This document shows, piece after piece, positions 6,495-12,861 of a DNA stretch of 26,866 bases. This stretch comes from JAOUEE01 sp051011595. GTDB lineage: Bacteria; Actinomycetota; Acidimicrobiia; Acidimicrobiales; SHLQ01. Position 1 is the stretch's first letter. Each line of letters begins with the position of its first letter. The stretch is from the NCBI GenBank assembly GCA_051011595.1, contig JBPCTQ010000319.1, positions 1 to 26,866 on the forward strand, in the 5' to 3' direction. A program made the translations under genes and the position numbers. Below the pieces are notes generated by a model, which saw nothing but the letters and a program-made list of their open reading frames with translations, ran no database searches and was not told where the DNA came from.

Positions 6495-8546
6495 ATGGGC
6501 CTGCGTCGTCGCCGTCGTCAACGAGAAGCGGCCCGCTTCACGTACAGCGCGTGGGACGGCACCCAGGTCGGTTTCGACATCGATGCCGACGACCTGTTCC
6601 GGGCCATGACCGACGAGCTGGCCGAACACGGCGACGTGAACGCGGCCTTGTCCCGAATGCTGCGCGACGGCTTCACCACACCCGACGGTGAACAGCTCCA
6701 GGGCCTACGCGACATGATGGAGCAGCTCCGTCAGCGACGCGAGGAAGCGCTCGATCAGTTCGATCTCGGTGGGGTGTACGACGACATCGCCCAAGAACTG
6801 CGCGAGTTGGTCGATGAGGAACGACAGGCGCTCGACGACATGTCGCAGCAGGCCGCCGCCTTCGCCGAGGATGGCGACGAAGCCGATCGCCGCAGCGCCG
6901 AACTGGCCCAGCAGTCCGCCGCCGACAAACACATGCAGCTGGAGATGATGCCGCCCGACCTGGCCGGCCAGGTGCAACAGCTCCAGGAGTACGACTTCAC
7001 CTCCGCCGATGCCCAGCAGCGATTCGACGAGCTGGTCGAGAAGCTGCGCGAACAGCTGATGCAGCAGTACGTCGATCAGATGGCCGGGGCCATGAGCGAC
7101 ATGTCACCGGAAGACATGGCGCGCATGAAGGACATGATGGCGGCGCTCAACGAGATGCTCGAGCAGAAGCAGGCCGGAGAAGAACCCGACTTCGACGGTT
7201 TCATGGAGCAGTACGGCGACTTCTTCCCGGAGAACCCGCAGACCCTCGACGAGCTGCTCGAAGTGATGGCGCAACGTATGGCTGCCATGCAGCAGATGTT
7301 GAACTCGATGACACCCGAGCAACGCCAACAGCTCCAGGCCCTGTCGGATCAGTTGCTCGACGACATGGATCTGCGGTGGCAGGCCGAGCAGCTGGGCCAG
7401 AACCTCCAGCAGATGTTCCCCCAGATGGGGTGGGGCGACAGTTACGACTTCCGGGGCCAGGATCCTCTCGACATGGCTGCCGCCACCGAGTTGTTCCAGG
7501 AACTGGGCGACCTCGACCAGCTCGAGAACCTGTTGCGGGGTGCTCGTAATCCGGGCGCCCTGGCCGAAGTCGACATCGATCGGGCCCGGGACCTGTTGGG
7601 GAACGAGGCCGCCCACAGCCTCGAACGACTGTCCGAGTTGGCCCAGATGCTCGAGGACGCCGGCTACGTCCAACGCAACGAGGGTCGGCTCGAGCTCACC
7701 GCCCGGGCCATTCGTCAGCTGGGGCACAACGCCCTGGGTGACATCTTCCGCAAGTTGCGCACCGACCAGCTGGGCAAACACGACATCGACAAGACCGGTA
7801 TCGGGCACGAACGCGACTACGACACCAAGGCCTACGAATACGGCGACCCCTTCAACCTCGACATCAACCGGACGGTCCGCAACGCGGTCACCCGGTCGGG
7901 TGGTGGCACACCGGTCAACCTCCATCCCGACGACTTCGAGGTCGAGCGGACCGAGCATGCGGTGCGGTCGAGCACCGTGTTGATGCTCGACCTCTCGTTG
8001 TCGATGCCCATGCGCGACAACTTCGTGCCGGCCAAGAAGGTGGCCATGGCGCTCAACGCGTTGATCTCGACCCAATACCCGCGCGACTACCTGGGCATCG
8101 TCACCTTTGCTGCGGTCGCCCACGAGATCGACGCCAACGACTTGCCCACCGTGTCATGGGACTACGACTACGGCACCAACATGCAACACGGTTTCATGCT
8201 GGCCCGGCGCATGTTGGGTCGCCAGACCGGCACCAAACAGATCATCATGATCACCGACGGTGAACCCACCGCTCACCTCGAGCCCGACGGTCGCCCGTAC
8301 TTCAGTTACCCGCCGTCACCCCACACCGTCGATCTCACCTTGCAGGAGGTGGCTCGGTGCACCCGTGAGGACATCCGGATCAACACCTTCATGCTCGACG
8401 CCACCACCTATCTCACCAACTTCATCGAGAAGATCAGCCAGATGAACGGCGGTCGGGCCTTCTTCACCACCAACCAGGACATCGGCGATTACGTGCTGGT
8501 CGACTTCGTCGAGCAGCGGCGCCGCCTGGTGCAGGGTCGGCGCTGA
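6495..8546 (+). CDS. von Willebrand factor A (vWA) domain protein
   Basis: A 683-residue cytoplasmic protein. Residues ~1-350 are charged and rich in Gln, Met and Glu, with long predicted coiled-coil helices (for example around QLREQLMQQ and EMLEQKQ). A middle part (~370-450) is helical. The C-terminal ~190 residues form a vWA domain with a MIDAS metal site: DLSLS with Asp499 and ITDGEP with Asp588. Proteins of this shape occur in mycobacteria, often with a Mg-chelatase/MoxR-type AAA+ ATPase; no such partner lies in this window. The likely role is metal-dependent protein binding or remodelling (inference from family). I chose ATG 6495 over the upstream start at 6441 because a TACCCT -10 element sits directly before it and the basic start MGLRRRRRQ looks natural. 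Confidence 0.85.
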   Translation: MGLRRRRRQREAARFTYSAWDGTQVGFDIDADDLFRAMTDELAEHGDVNAALSRMLRDGFTTPDGEQLQGLRDMMEQLRQRREEALDQFDLGGVYDDIAQELRELVDEERQALDDMSQQAAAFAEDGDEADRRSAELAQQSAADKHMQLEMMPPDLAGQVQQLQEYDFTSADAQQRFDELVEKLREQLMQQYVDQMAGAMSDMSPEDMARMKDMMAALNEMLEQKQAGEEPDFDGFMEQYGDFFPENPQTLDELLEVMAQRMAAMQQMLNSMTPEQRQQLQALSDQLLDDMDLRWQAEQLGQNLQQMFPQMGWGDSYDFRGQDPLDMAAATELFQELGDLDQLENLLRGARNPGALAEVDIDRARDLLGNEAAHSLERLSELAQMLEDAGYVQRNEGRLELTARAIRQLGHNALGDIFRKLRTDQLGKHDIDKTGIGHERDYDTKAYEYGDPFNLDINRTVRNAVTRSGGGTPVNLHPDDFEVERTEHAVRSSTVLMLDLSLSMPMRDNFVPAKKVAMALNALISTQYPRDYLGIVTFAAVAHEIDANDLPTVSWDYDYGTNMQHGFMLARRMLGRQTGTKQIIMITDGEPTAHLEPDGRPYFSYPPSPHTVDLTLQEVARCTREDIRINTFMLDATTYLTNFIEKISQMNGGRAFFTTNQDIGDYVLVDFVEQRRRLVQGRR

Positions 8547-8576
8547 CAGGGTTCGACACCCGCGCGATGCCGGTTC

Positions 8577-8582
8577 TACCCT
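8577..8582 (+). promoter_or_regulatory. -10 element TACCCT upstream of the oxygenase gene
   Basis: TACCCT matches the TANNNT consensus. It is followed by a ~40-base leader carrying GGAGG (8616-8620), about eight bases before the TTG start at 8629. This promoter therefore gives a conventional leadered mRNA. Confidence 0.4.
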
Positions 8583-8628
8583 CGGGTGGCGTTCGCCCCG
8601 ATCGGGTCGCACTCGGAGGTACACCCCT

Positions 8629-9630
8629 TTGTCCGAGTTGTTGAGCGCGGCCACCCTGGCCCGCCTGGATGACTTGCATCAGCAGTTCGTCACCGCCGCG
8701 CCGTTCCGCCACGTCGTCATCGACGGTTTCCTCGACGACGCCTGGTGCCGGCGTATGGCTGATGCCTTCCCGGAGTTCGACGAGGCCGCGGCCACCAACG
8801 AACTGGGCCTGGTCGGACGCAAGGCGGTCCAGGAGGGTGTGGTCGACCTGGGCGGGCCCTACCCCGACGTCGATGGTTTCCTCCAGCAACCCGAGTTCCT
8901 CGCCGCCATCGGCCGGATCACTGGTATCGACGGGTTGCTGTATGACCCGCACTACACCGGCGGCGGCACCCACGAGAACCTGTCGGGGCAGTCGCTCAAC
9001 CCGCACGTCGACTTCAACTACCACCCCATCGAACACTGGCATCGCCGCCTCAACCTCATCGTGTACCTGAACGACGAGTGGGAGGCCGAGTGGGGGGGTG
9101 GCATCGAGTTCCACCGCGATCCGTGGGCCGACGACGACGAGGTCACCACGTGGCTCCCCGAGTTCAACCGGGCGGTGCTGTTCGAGACCACCGAACGAAG
9201 TTGGCACGGGTTCCAGGAGGTATTGCCCGCCCCCGACGGCGCGGCCCGGTCGCGGCGATCGTTCGCCATCTATTTGTACTCACACGATCGTCCCGAAGAC
9301 GAGACCTTCGCGCCCCACGCCACCCACTACGTGCAGCGACCCTTGCCCGACCACCTTCGGGCCGGTCACACCCTCGACGAAGCCGACGTGTACTCCATCC
9401 ACGCCGCGGTCGATGAGCGCACGCAGTGGATCAGGTTCTTGTACGAACGCGAACTCGACATGGCCGCCCGGGTCGAGCGTCTGTCACGGGAGCTGCGCGA
9501 ACGACCGACTCGACCGATGGGTTTGGGCACGATGCGCCGGGCCTTTCGCGGCAGCGACCTGCTCCAGGCGTTGGCGCCCGAGGGAACCCGGCGGCGCGAT
9601 GCGGTGCGTCGGGTTTCTCGAAACCTCTGA
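8629..9630 (+). CDS. 2-oxoglutarate/Fe(II)-dependent dioxygenase family protein
   Basis: A 333-residue protein with a double-stranded beta-helix dioxygenase core related to prolyl-4-hydroxylase-type enzymes. The iron triad is visible: His126 and Asp128 in NPHVDF and the distal His193 in SWHGF. Arg209/Arg210 in SRRSFAIYLY is the expected 2-oxoglutarate carboxylate ligand region. Between them lie the core strands RLNLIVYLNDEW and GGGIEFHRDP. The C-terminal ~90 residues are helical and basic. The family uses 2-oxoglutarate and O2 to oxidise amino acid side chains, sugars or secondary metabolites; this substrate is unknown. The start is TTG, chosen because a good GGAGG ribosome site precedes it and the N-terminal helix would otherwise be lost. 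The gene converges with the macro-domain gene, 14 bases apart. Confidence 0.87.
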   Translation: MSELLSAATLARLDDLHQQFVTAAPFRHVVIDGFLDDAWCRRMADAFPEFDEAAATNELGLVGRKAVQEGVVDLGGPYPDVDGFLQQPEFLAAIGRITGIDGLLYDPHYTGGGTHENLSGQSLNPHVDFNYHPIEHWHRRLNLIVYLNDEWEAEWGGGIEFHRDPWADDDEVTTWLPEFNRAVLFETTERSWHGFQEVLPAPDGAARSRRSFAIYLYSHDRPEDETFAPHATHYVQRPLPDHLRAGHTLDEADVYSIHAAVDERTQWIRFLYERELDMAARVERLSRELRERPTRPMGLGTMRRAFRGSDLLQALAPEGTRRRDAVRRVSRNL

Positions 9631-9644
9631 ACGAGAGCAGTCGA

Positions 9645-10136
9645 TCAGTCGAGCAGGTCGCGGTAGTGCACTGCAGTCTCGTGGTCGAAGGCCACCAACG
9701 TGATGTGGTCGACGGTGCTTTCATGGGCGGTGACCGTGGCGACCGCAACCCGGGCGGCGGCGTCGAGGGGGTAGCCGTACACCCCGGTGGAGATGGCCGG
9801 GAAGGCCACTGATCGGGCCCCGACCTCGGCGGCTTGCTCCAGGGATCGCCGGTAACACGACGCCAACAACTCGGCCTCGTTCCTCGTGCCACCGTGCCAC
9901 ACCGGTCCCACGGTGTGGATGACCCAGGTGGCGGCCAGGTCGAAACCCGGTGTCGCCTTGGCATCACCGGTGTCGCAACCGCCGAGAAGCCGACAGGCTT
10001 CGAGCAACCGAGGTCCCGCGGCGCGATGGATGGCGCCGTCGACACCACCGCCGCCGAGCAGCGATGAGTTGGCCGCGTTCACCACCGCGTCGACCTCGAG
10101 ACGGGTGATGTCGGCCTCCAGCCAACGGACAGTCAT
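9645..10136 (-). CDS. Macro domain protein (ADP-ribose / O-acetyl-ADP-ribose hydrolase-like)
   Basis: A 163-residue single macro domain. It carries the hallmark ADP-ribose-binding segment VDAVVNAANSSLLGGGGVDG and the second phosphate-binding loop AFPAISTGVYGYPLD, both close to MacroD/YmdB-type enzymes. These remove ADP-ribose from proteins or deacetylate O-acetyl-ADP-ribose in the cytoplasm. The Asn-Ala-Asn and the Gly-rich loop are intact, so binding and hydrolysis are plausible. The ATG at 10136 follows a GAAAGAAG ribosome site; a longer frame to 10292 gives an unlikely N-terminus and crosses the AT-rich promoter region. It is divergent from the first whiB gene, with a palindrome between them. 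Confidence 0.9.
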   Translation of the reverse strand: MTVRWLEADITRLEVDAVVNAANSSLLGGGGVDGAIHRAAGPRLLEACRLLGGCDTGDAKATPGFDLAATWVIHTVGPVWHGGTRNEAELLASCYRRSLEQAAEVGARSVAFPAISTGVYGYPLDAAARVAVATVTAHESTVDHITLVAFDHETAVHYRDLLD

Positions 10137-10192
10137 GTCAGCTTCTTTCGAGAAATGCCGGTGTTCCGCTGGACAGCAACGAAACACAATGT

Positions 10193-10202
10193 TGTAATTA
10201 CA
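10193..10202. promoter_or_regulatory. Palindrome TGTAATTACA in an AT-rich divergent promoter region
   Basis: A perfect 10-bp palindrome sits in a short AT-rich island (about 10176-10207), rare in this GC-rich window, between the macro-domain gene (minus) and whiB (plus). It contains TAATTA, usable as a -10 element on either strand. The flanking ACAATGTTGT is also nearly symmetric. It is a candidate divergent promoter and operator. Confidence 0.45.
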
Positions 10203-10214
10203 CCAATGCGAGCA

Positions 10215-10239
10215 AACGGCTGCCGCTTCGGCGGCCGTT
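10215..10239 (+). other. Stem-loop with UUCG tetraloop in the whiB leader
   Basis: Arms GCCGC (10222-10226) and GCGGC (10231-10235) enclose TTCG. An outer AACG (10215-10218) pairs with CGTT (10236-10239), leaving a three-base bulge. UUCG loops are unusually stable in RNA. It would lie in the 5' leader of the WhiB mRNA, about 45 bases before its ATG, so it could affect mRNA stability or translation. Confidence 0.4.
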
Positions 10240-10283
10240 GGCCACGATTCGAACCGGTGCCCGGCGGCCCGGAAGGGGAACCG

Positions 10284-10568
10284 ATGCGACAAGTCCTACC
10301 AGAACCCGACGAACCAGCATGGCAAGACTATGCCAACTGCCTGGGTGTCGATCCCGACCTGTTCTTCCCGGAACGGGGAGCTTCCACCCGCGAAGCCAAA
10401 GAGGTGTGTCGAGGGTGTGAGGTCCAAGACGACTGCCTCGAGTACGCCCTGCGAAACGGCGAGAAATTCGGCATCTGGGGTGGCATGAGCGAACGTGAGC
10501 GCCGCCGCATTCGCCGCCAGCGAGCCTTGGCTCGCGCCGCGGCCGAAGAGTCCTCCGTCACTGCCTGA
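10284..10568 (+). CDS. WhiB-family iron-sulfur transcriptional regulator (WhiB2/WhmD-like)
   Basis: A 94-residue Wbl protein. The four [4Fe-4S] ligands Cys19, Cys42, Cys45 and Cys51 show the family spacing (C-x22-C-x2-C-x5-C). They are followed by the GIWGG turn (residues 63-67) and a basic C-terminal helix SERERRRIRRQRA for DNA contact. Wbl proteins exist only in actinobacteria and their phages; they bind the primary sigma factor and respond to O2, NO or redox state. The segment FPERGASTREAKEVCRGCEVQDDCLEYAL resembles WhiB2/WhmD, a cell-division and sporulation regulator, but that subfamily assignment rests on memory of sequence only. ATG 10284 follows a GGAAGGGGAA ribosome site; a frame-extending ATG at 10206 would add an unlikely peptide. 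Confidence 0.92.
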   Translation: MRQVLPEPDEPAWQDYANCLGVDPDLFFPERGASTREAKEVCRGCEVQDDCLEYALRNGEKFGIWGGMSERERRRIRRQRALARAAAEESSVTA

Positions 10569-10603
10569 TCCACACCTGTCGACCGTCGCCGCCCCCGGAC
10601 CGG

Positions 10604-10609
10604 TACGCT
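10604..10609 (+). promoter_or_regulatory. -10 element TACGCT six bases before the tatA-like ATG
   Basis: TACGCT fits TANNNT and ends exactly six bases before ATG 10616, predicting a leaderless transcript. No ribosome binding site lies before this ATG, which supports the idea. Confidence 0.55.
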
Positions 10610-10615
10610 GTTCGC

Positions 10616-10774
10616 ATGAACCTCGGCAGTACCGAACTCATCATCATCTTGGTGTTGGTGCTCTTGCTCTTCGGTGGCGCCAAGCTGCCCAAGTTGGCAC
10701 GGTCACTGGGCCAGGCCCAGCAGGAGTTCAAAAAGGGCACGGAAGAACCAGTCGAAGACGACGACGCGGTCTGA
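10616..10774 (+). CDS. tatA: TatA/E family twin-arginine translocase subunit
   Basis: A 52-residue protein. It starts MNLGSTELIIILVLVLLLFGG, a short N-terminal membrane helix with the conserved polar residue (Glu7) before it. The hinge FGGAKLPKLARSLGQAQQEFKKG follows (usual form FG.kkLPel.rslG.a..efk), then a short acidic tail. TatA proteins multimerise to form the pore that exports folded proteins carrying RR signal peptides. Length is at the short end for actinobacterial TatA. It sits directly before the ECF sigma gene; in mycobacteria a tatB gene also lies by the sigE-rseA-htrA genes, which may be more than chance. The leaderless-type promoter decides the start. Tail length cannot separate TatA from TatE. 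Confidence 0.88.
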   Translation: MNLGSTELIIILVLVLLLFGGAKLPKLARSLGQAQQEFKKGTEEPVEDDDAV

Positions 10775-10805
10775 TCCGCCGCCGTCTGAGCGAATCCCGA
10801 GTGGC

Positions 10806-10832
10806 GGGAACTTTGCGCGCCGTGACGTCGTT
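10806..10832 (+). promoter_or_regulatory. ECF-type promoter GGGAAC-N17-CGTT upstream of the sigma gene
   Basis: GGGAAC (10806-10811), followed by TTT, and CGTT (10829-10832) are separated by 17 bases. This fits the SigE/SigH-type consensus of actinobacteria (GGAAC ... GTT). The predicted transcript starts about 37 bases before ATG 10876. Because the downstream gene is itself a SigE-like factor, autoregulation is likely. The same pattern lies upstream of the second whiB gene. Confidence 0.65.
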
Positions 10833-10875
10833 GTGTTGACGAGTCACTGATCGACAGTTCTCGTCGACATCGTCC

Positions 10876-11421
10876 ATGACGCCCCCTTCGTCGTCGAAAC
10901 CGCCGGTTGGCCCAGTTCCCACCTGGGAGGAGATCGCCCGTGATTACGGACGATTCCTCTACACGGTGGCCTATCGACTCACCGGCAATCACGACGACAC
11001 ACAGGATCTGGTGCAGGAGGTGTTACTCAGAGTGCAACGAGGATTGGTCAACTATCAGCCGGGGAATCTGCAGGGCTGGCTGAGTCGCATCACCACCAAC
11101 GTGTTCCTCGATCAGGTGCGAGCCCGCAAGCGCCGGCCGGTCGAGGCGTTGCCCGACGACCCCGACCGGGTGCTCGAGGGCGGCCTGGCCGCCGACGATG
11201 CCCTGGCCGCCGCCCAGCTCCCCGACCACATCCAGCAGGCGCTGCTCGACCTGCGGGTCGAGTATCGAGCGGTTGTGGTGTTGAGCGACGTTGTCGGGTT
11301 GTCCTACGCCGAGATCGGGTCGTCGCTCGACGTGCCGGTGGGTACGGTTCGGAGCCGGTTGCATCGCGGTCGCCTCGAGCTCCGTGAGGCGCTGGGAGAT
11401 GAGCTGGGAGACCAGTCATGA
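10876..11421 (+). CDS. ECF RNA polymerase sigma factor (SigE-like)
   Basis: A 181-residue sigma factor with sigma-2 and sigma-4 regions only. Region 2 includes LTGNHDDTQDLVQEVLLRV (core binding) and NLQGWLSRITTNVFLDQVRA (-10 recognition). Region 4 includes YRAVVVLSDVVGLSYAEIGSSL and the helix-turn-helix VPVGTVRSRLHRGR (-35 recognition). The NYQPGNLQGWLSRITTNVFLD stretch and the following ALPDDPDRV closely resemble mycobacterial SigE, so an envelope or redox stress role is likely (inference). Its stop overlaps the anti-sigma ATG by four bases. A GGGAAC-N17-CGTT promoter lies 44 bases upstream, consistent with positive autoregulation. Confidence 0.9.
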   Translation: MTPPSSSKPPVGPVPTWEEIARDYGRFLYTVAYRLTGNHDDTQDLVQEVLLRVQRGLVNYQPGNLQGWLSRITTNVFLDQVRARKRRPVEALPDDPDRVLEGGLAADDALAAAQLPDHIQQALLDLRVEYRAVVVLSDVVGLSYAEIGSSLDVPVGTVRSRLHRGRLELREALGDELGDQS

Positions 11422-12227
11422 TCGGCGATGATCGCCTCTCGGCGTACCTCGACGGTGAGCTGGATCCGGCCGACGTCGACGGGTTGCGGGCCGAGATCGA
11501 GGCGGATTCCGCCTTGTCGACCGAGCTCGAGGCCATTCGCCGCAGCCGTGGGCTGGTGGCCGGCCTGGGCCCGGTGGAACCACCTGCCGACTTCGTGTTC
11601 GCCCCAGCGGCCGACGACTACCACGCCGACGACGCCGACAACGATGCCACCGTTGTGTCGCTCGATGAGCGCCGCCGGGCCCGACCCTGGTTGCTCGGGA
11701 TCGCGGCGGCGACCATCTTCGTGTTGGTGCTGGGCTTTGCGTCGGGGACACCCGTGGCCGACGTCGTTCCACCGGTCGACGCCCTGGTCGATCAACACGC
11801 CGCGGCCGCCGAAGCCATGCCTGATGGAATGGTCACCGGCTCGTTCGAGGTGATGCCCATGGACGAGATGGACGACATGGGCCCGGCCATGCCCGACATG
11901 CCCATGGTTGCGGTGTATCAGTCGGGCGAGATCACGCAGTTCCTCTACGACTCGGCCCACGGGCCGGTGTCGGTGTTCCGCCAGGACGGCAGTCTCGACG
12001 ACACCGGTCTCACCGATGCCGTCGCCATGCCCATGGAGTCGGGCACGGCGCAGGTCATGACCACCGACGACGGCGACGTGGTGATCGTCGAACGCGACGA
12101 TGTGGTGTTCACGGTCGTCGGTGCCGCAGACAATCACGACATGGTGATGGCCACCGCCGACTCGGTGCCCGCTACCGACCGTGGTCTGCTCGACTCGATT
12201 CGCCGCTGGTTCGGTCGCCGGGCCTGA
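11418..12227 (+). CDS. Membrane anti-sigma factor with Met-rich extracytoplasmic domain
   Basis: A 269-residue protein coupled to the sigma gene by an ATGA overlap. The N-terminal ~60 residues (DDRLSAYLDGELDPADVDGLRAEI) have the helical anti-sigma outline, but the usual zinc HxxxCxxC is absent; there is no Cys here. One membrane helix spans about residues 92-110. The outer domain contains a stretch with nine Met in 30 residues (134-163, with MPM, MDEM, MPDMPM), then further Met pairs. Met clusters can bind copper or be oxidised, so the domain may sense redox or metal stress (inference). The outer beta-rich part (TDDGDVVIVERDDVVFTVVG) resembles other sensor ectodomains. A pair of strong hairpins follows the stop. 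Confidence 0.82.
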   Translation: MIGDDRLSAYLDGELDPADVDGLRAEIEADSALSTELEAIRRSRGLVAGLGPVEPPADFVFAPAADDYHADDADNDATVVSLDERRRARPWLLGIAAATIFVLVLGFASGTPVADVVPPVDALVDQHAAAAEAMPDGMVTGSFEVMPMDEMDDMGPAMPDMPMVAVYQSGEITQFLYDSAHGPVSVFRQDGSLDDTGLTDAVAMPMESGTAQVMTTDDGDVVIVERDDVVFTVVGAADNHDMVMATADSVPATDRGLLDSIRRWFGRRA

Positions 12228-12250
12228 CACCCGCGGCGTTCGGGCGGGGT

Positions 12251-12310
12251 CTTCGTGTGGGCCGAGACCCACACGAAGCCGGCGACGTGGAGGGGTACGT
12301 CGCCGGCTTC
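12251..12310. terminator. Two overlapping hairpins between convergent genes (bidirectional terminator)
   Basis: Hairpin 1 pairs CTTCGTGTGGG (12251-12261) with CCCACACGAAG (12268-12278), an 11-bp perfect stem with a 6-base loop. Hairpin 2 pairs GAAGCCGGCGACGT (12275-12288) with ACGTCGCCGGCTTC (12297-12310), a 14-bp perfect stem. They share GAAG (12275-12278), so full stems exclude each other. No T-run follows. The position between convergent anti-sigma and whiB genes fits a terminator for both. Confidence 0.75.
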
Positions 12311-12338
12311 GGTGGGGTGTGGGTGGGAAGTGGAGGAC

Positions 12339-12611
12339 TCAGCCGATGTCGGCGCCGACCGGGATCTCGTCGATGCCCGAGCGGGCCGCACGGCGGCGCC
12401 GCTTGAGGATGCGCCGACGTTCGCGTTCGGAGCAGCCGCCCCAGACGCCATGATCGATACCCGACCGCAGGGCGTATTCGAGGCACGGGCCCTTGACCGG
12501 GCAGGTTGCGCAGATGCGCTGGGCACGAATCACCCCGACCCCGTCACTGGGGAAGAACAGGGAAGGCTCCTTGTCGGCACAAAGGCCTTCGGCCATCCAA
12601 CTGGTGTCCAT
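12339..12611 (-). CDS. WhiB-family iron-sulfur transcriptional regulator (second)
   Basis: A 90-residue Wbl protein. Cys11, Cys34, Cys37 and Cys43 have the cluster spacing C-x22-C-x2-C-x5-C. GVWGG follows at 55-59, then a basic tail SERERRRILKRRRRAARSG. It differs from the first WhiB in the FFPSDGVGVIRAQRIC region, so the two are distant paralogues. The ATG at 12611 is preceded by a perfect AGGAGG (12616-12621). Upstream on this strand is GGGAAC-N17-CGTA, the same promoter type as that of the sigma gene, so this regulator is probably a target of that sigma factor. An 8-bp inverted repeat overlaps the promoter and may bind a repressor, possibly the Wbl protein itself (inference). Confidence 0.92.
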   Translation of the reverse strand: MDTSWMAEGLCADKEPSLFFPSDGVGVIRAQRICATCPVKGPCLEYALRSGIDHGVWGGCSERERRRILKRRRRAARSGIDEIPVGADIG

Positions 12612-12675
12612 ACAACCTCCTGCGGTCTCTCGGTGCGAACATCGATCGACCGCGGTGTTCAGGGCTCATTGCCTC

Positions 12676-12707
12676 TTCTGGACCTAATACGCCCAGATCG
12701 TCCAGAA
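12676..12707. promoter_or_regulatory. Inverted repeat TTCTGGAC-N16-GTCCAGAA over the whiB promoter
   Basis: Arms at 12676-12683 and 12700-12707 are perfect 8-bp inverted repeats separated by 16 bases. Their centres are 24 bases apart, a little over two helical turns. They cover the spacer and -10 of the minus-strand ECF-type promoter, the usual place for a repressor operator. Confidence 0.5.
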
Positions 12708-12714
12708 AGTTCCC
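12688..12714 (-). promoter_or_regulatory. ECF-type promoter GGGAAC-N17-CGTA upstream of the second whiB
   Basis: On the minus strand GGGAAC (12714-12709), followed by TTT, and CGTA (12691-12688) are 17 bases apart. This matches the promoter before the sigma gene at 10806 in both elements, spacer length and the TTT that follows GGGAAC. The transcript would have a leader of about 70 bases before ATG 12611. Confidence 0.62.
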
Positions 12715-12772
12715 GTAAAACCGGTTTCTTCACCGAATCCCAACCGTTTATCACCAAGGGCGGTCGTGGTAC

Positions 12773-12778
12773 TACACT
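12773..12778 (+). promoter_or_regulatory. -10 element TACACT for the polyphosphate-region genes
   Basis: TACACT fits TANNNT. Transcription would start near 12785, at the edge of the first strong hairpin, and give a structured leader of about 117 bases before ATG 12902. A second TANNNT (TAAGCT, 12864-12869) lies closer to the gene, so two promoters are possible. Confidence 0.4.
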
Positions 12779-12787
12779 GAGTGATCA

Positions 12788-12861
12788 AGTGGTCCGAATC
12801 CTCGCGGCGTCGGACCACTCGCGGTCGGTCCGAGGCCACGGTGGGTCCGACCATCGTGGCC
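12788..12861 (+). promoter_or_regulatory. GGTCCGA heptamer cluster and paired hairpins in the 5' leader
   Basis: GGTCCGA occurs at 12791-12797, 12827-12833 and 12844-12850, and inverted (TCGGACC) at 12810-12816. The last three copies start exactly 17 bases apart. The first two copies form a perfect 10-bp inverted repeat, AGTGGTCCGA (12788-12797) with TCGGACCACT (12810-12819). A second inverted repeat is GGCCACG (12834-12840) with CGTGGCC (12855-12861). The array may be an operator for a regulator or a structured leader RNA before the sugar kinase and polyphosphate genes. No known riboswitch class is recognised. Confidence 0.55.

Noticed and set aside
7104..8123. Minus-strand frame of 339 codons opposite the vWA gene
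   Set aside because: Shadow frame of high-GC coding DNA; the plus strand carries a clear vWA domain with MIDAS residues.
10246..10255. GATTCGAACC, which read on the minus strand looks like a tRNA T-arm
   Set aside because: The T-stem does not pair beyond the first base pair, and no acceptor stem, anticodon arm or CCA end fits around it.
10206..10283. N-terminal extension of the first WhiB from ATG 10206
   Set aside because: The added peptide covers a hairpin and does not resemble Wbl proteins; ATG 10284 has a strong ribosome site.
9645..10292. Longer macro-domain protein starting at 10292
   Set aside because: The extension crosses the divergent promoter region and the whiB start. ATG 10136 gives the standard macro-domain N-terminus with a ribosome site.
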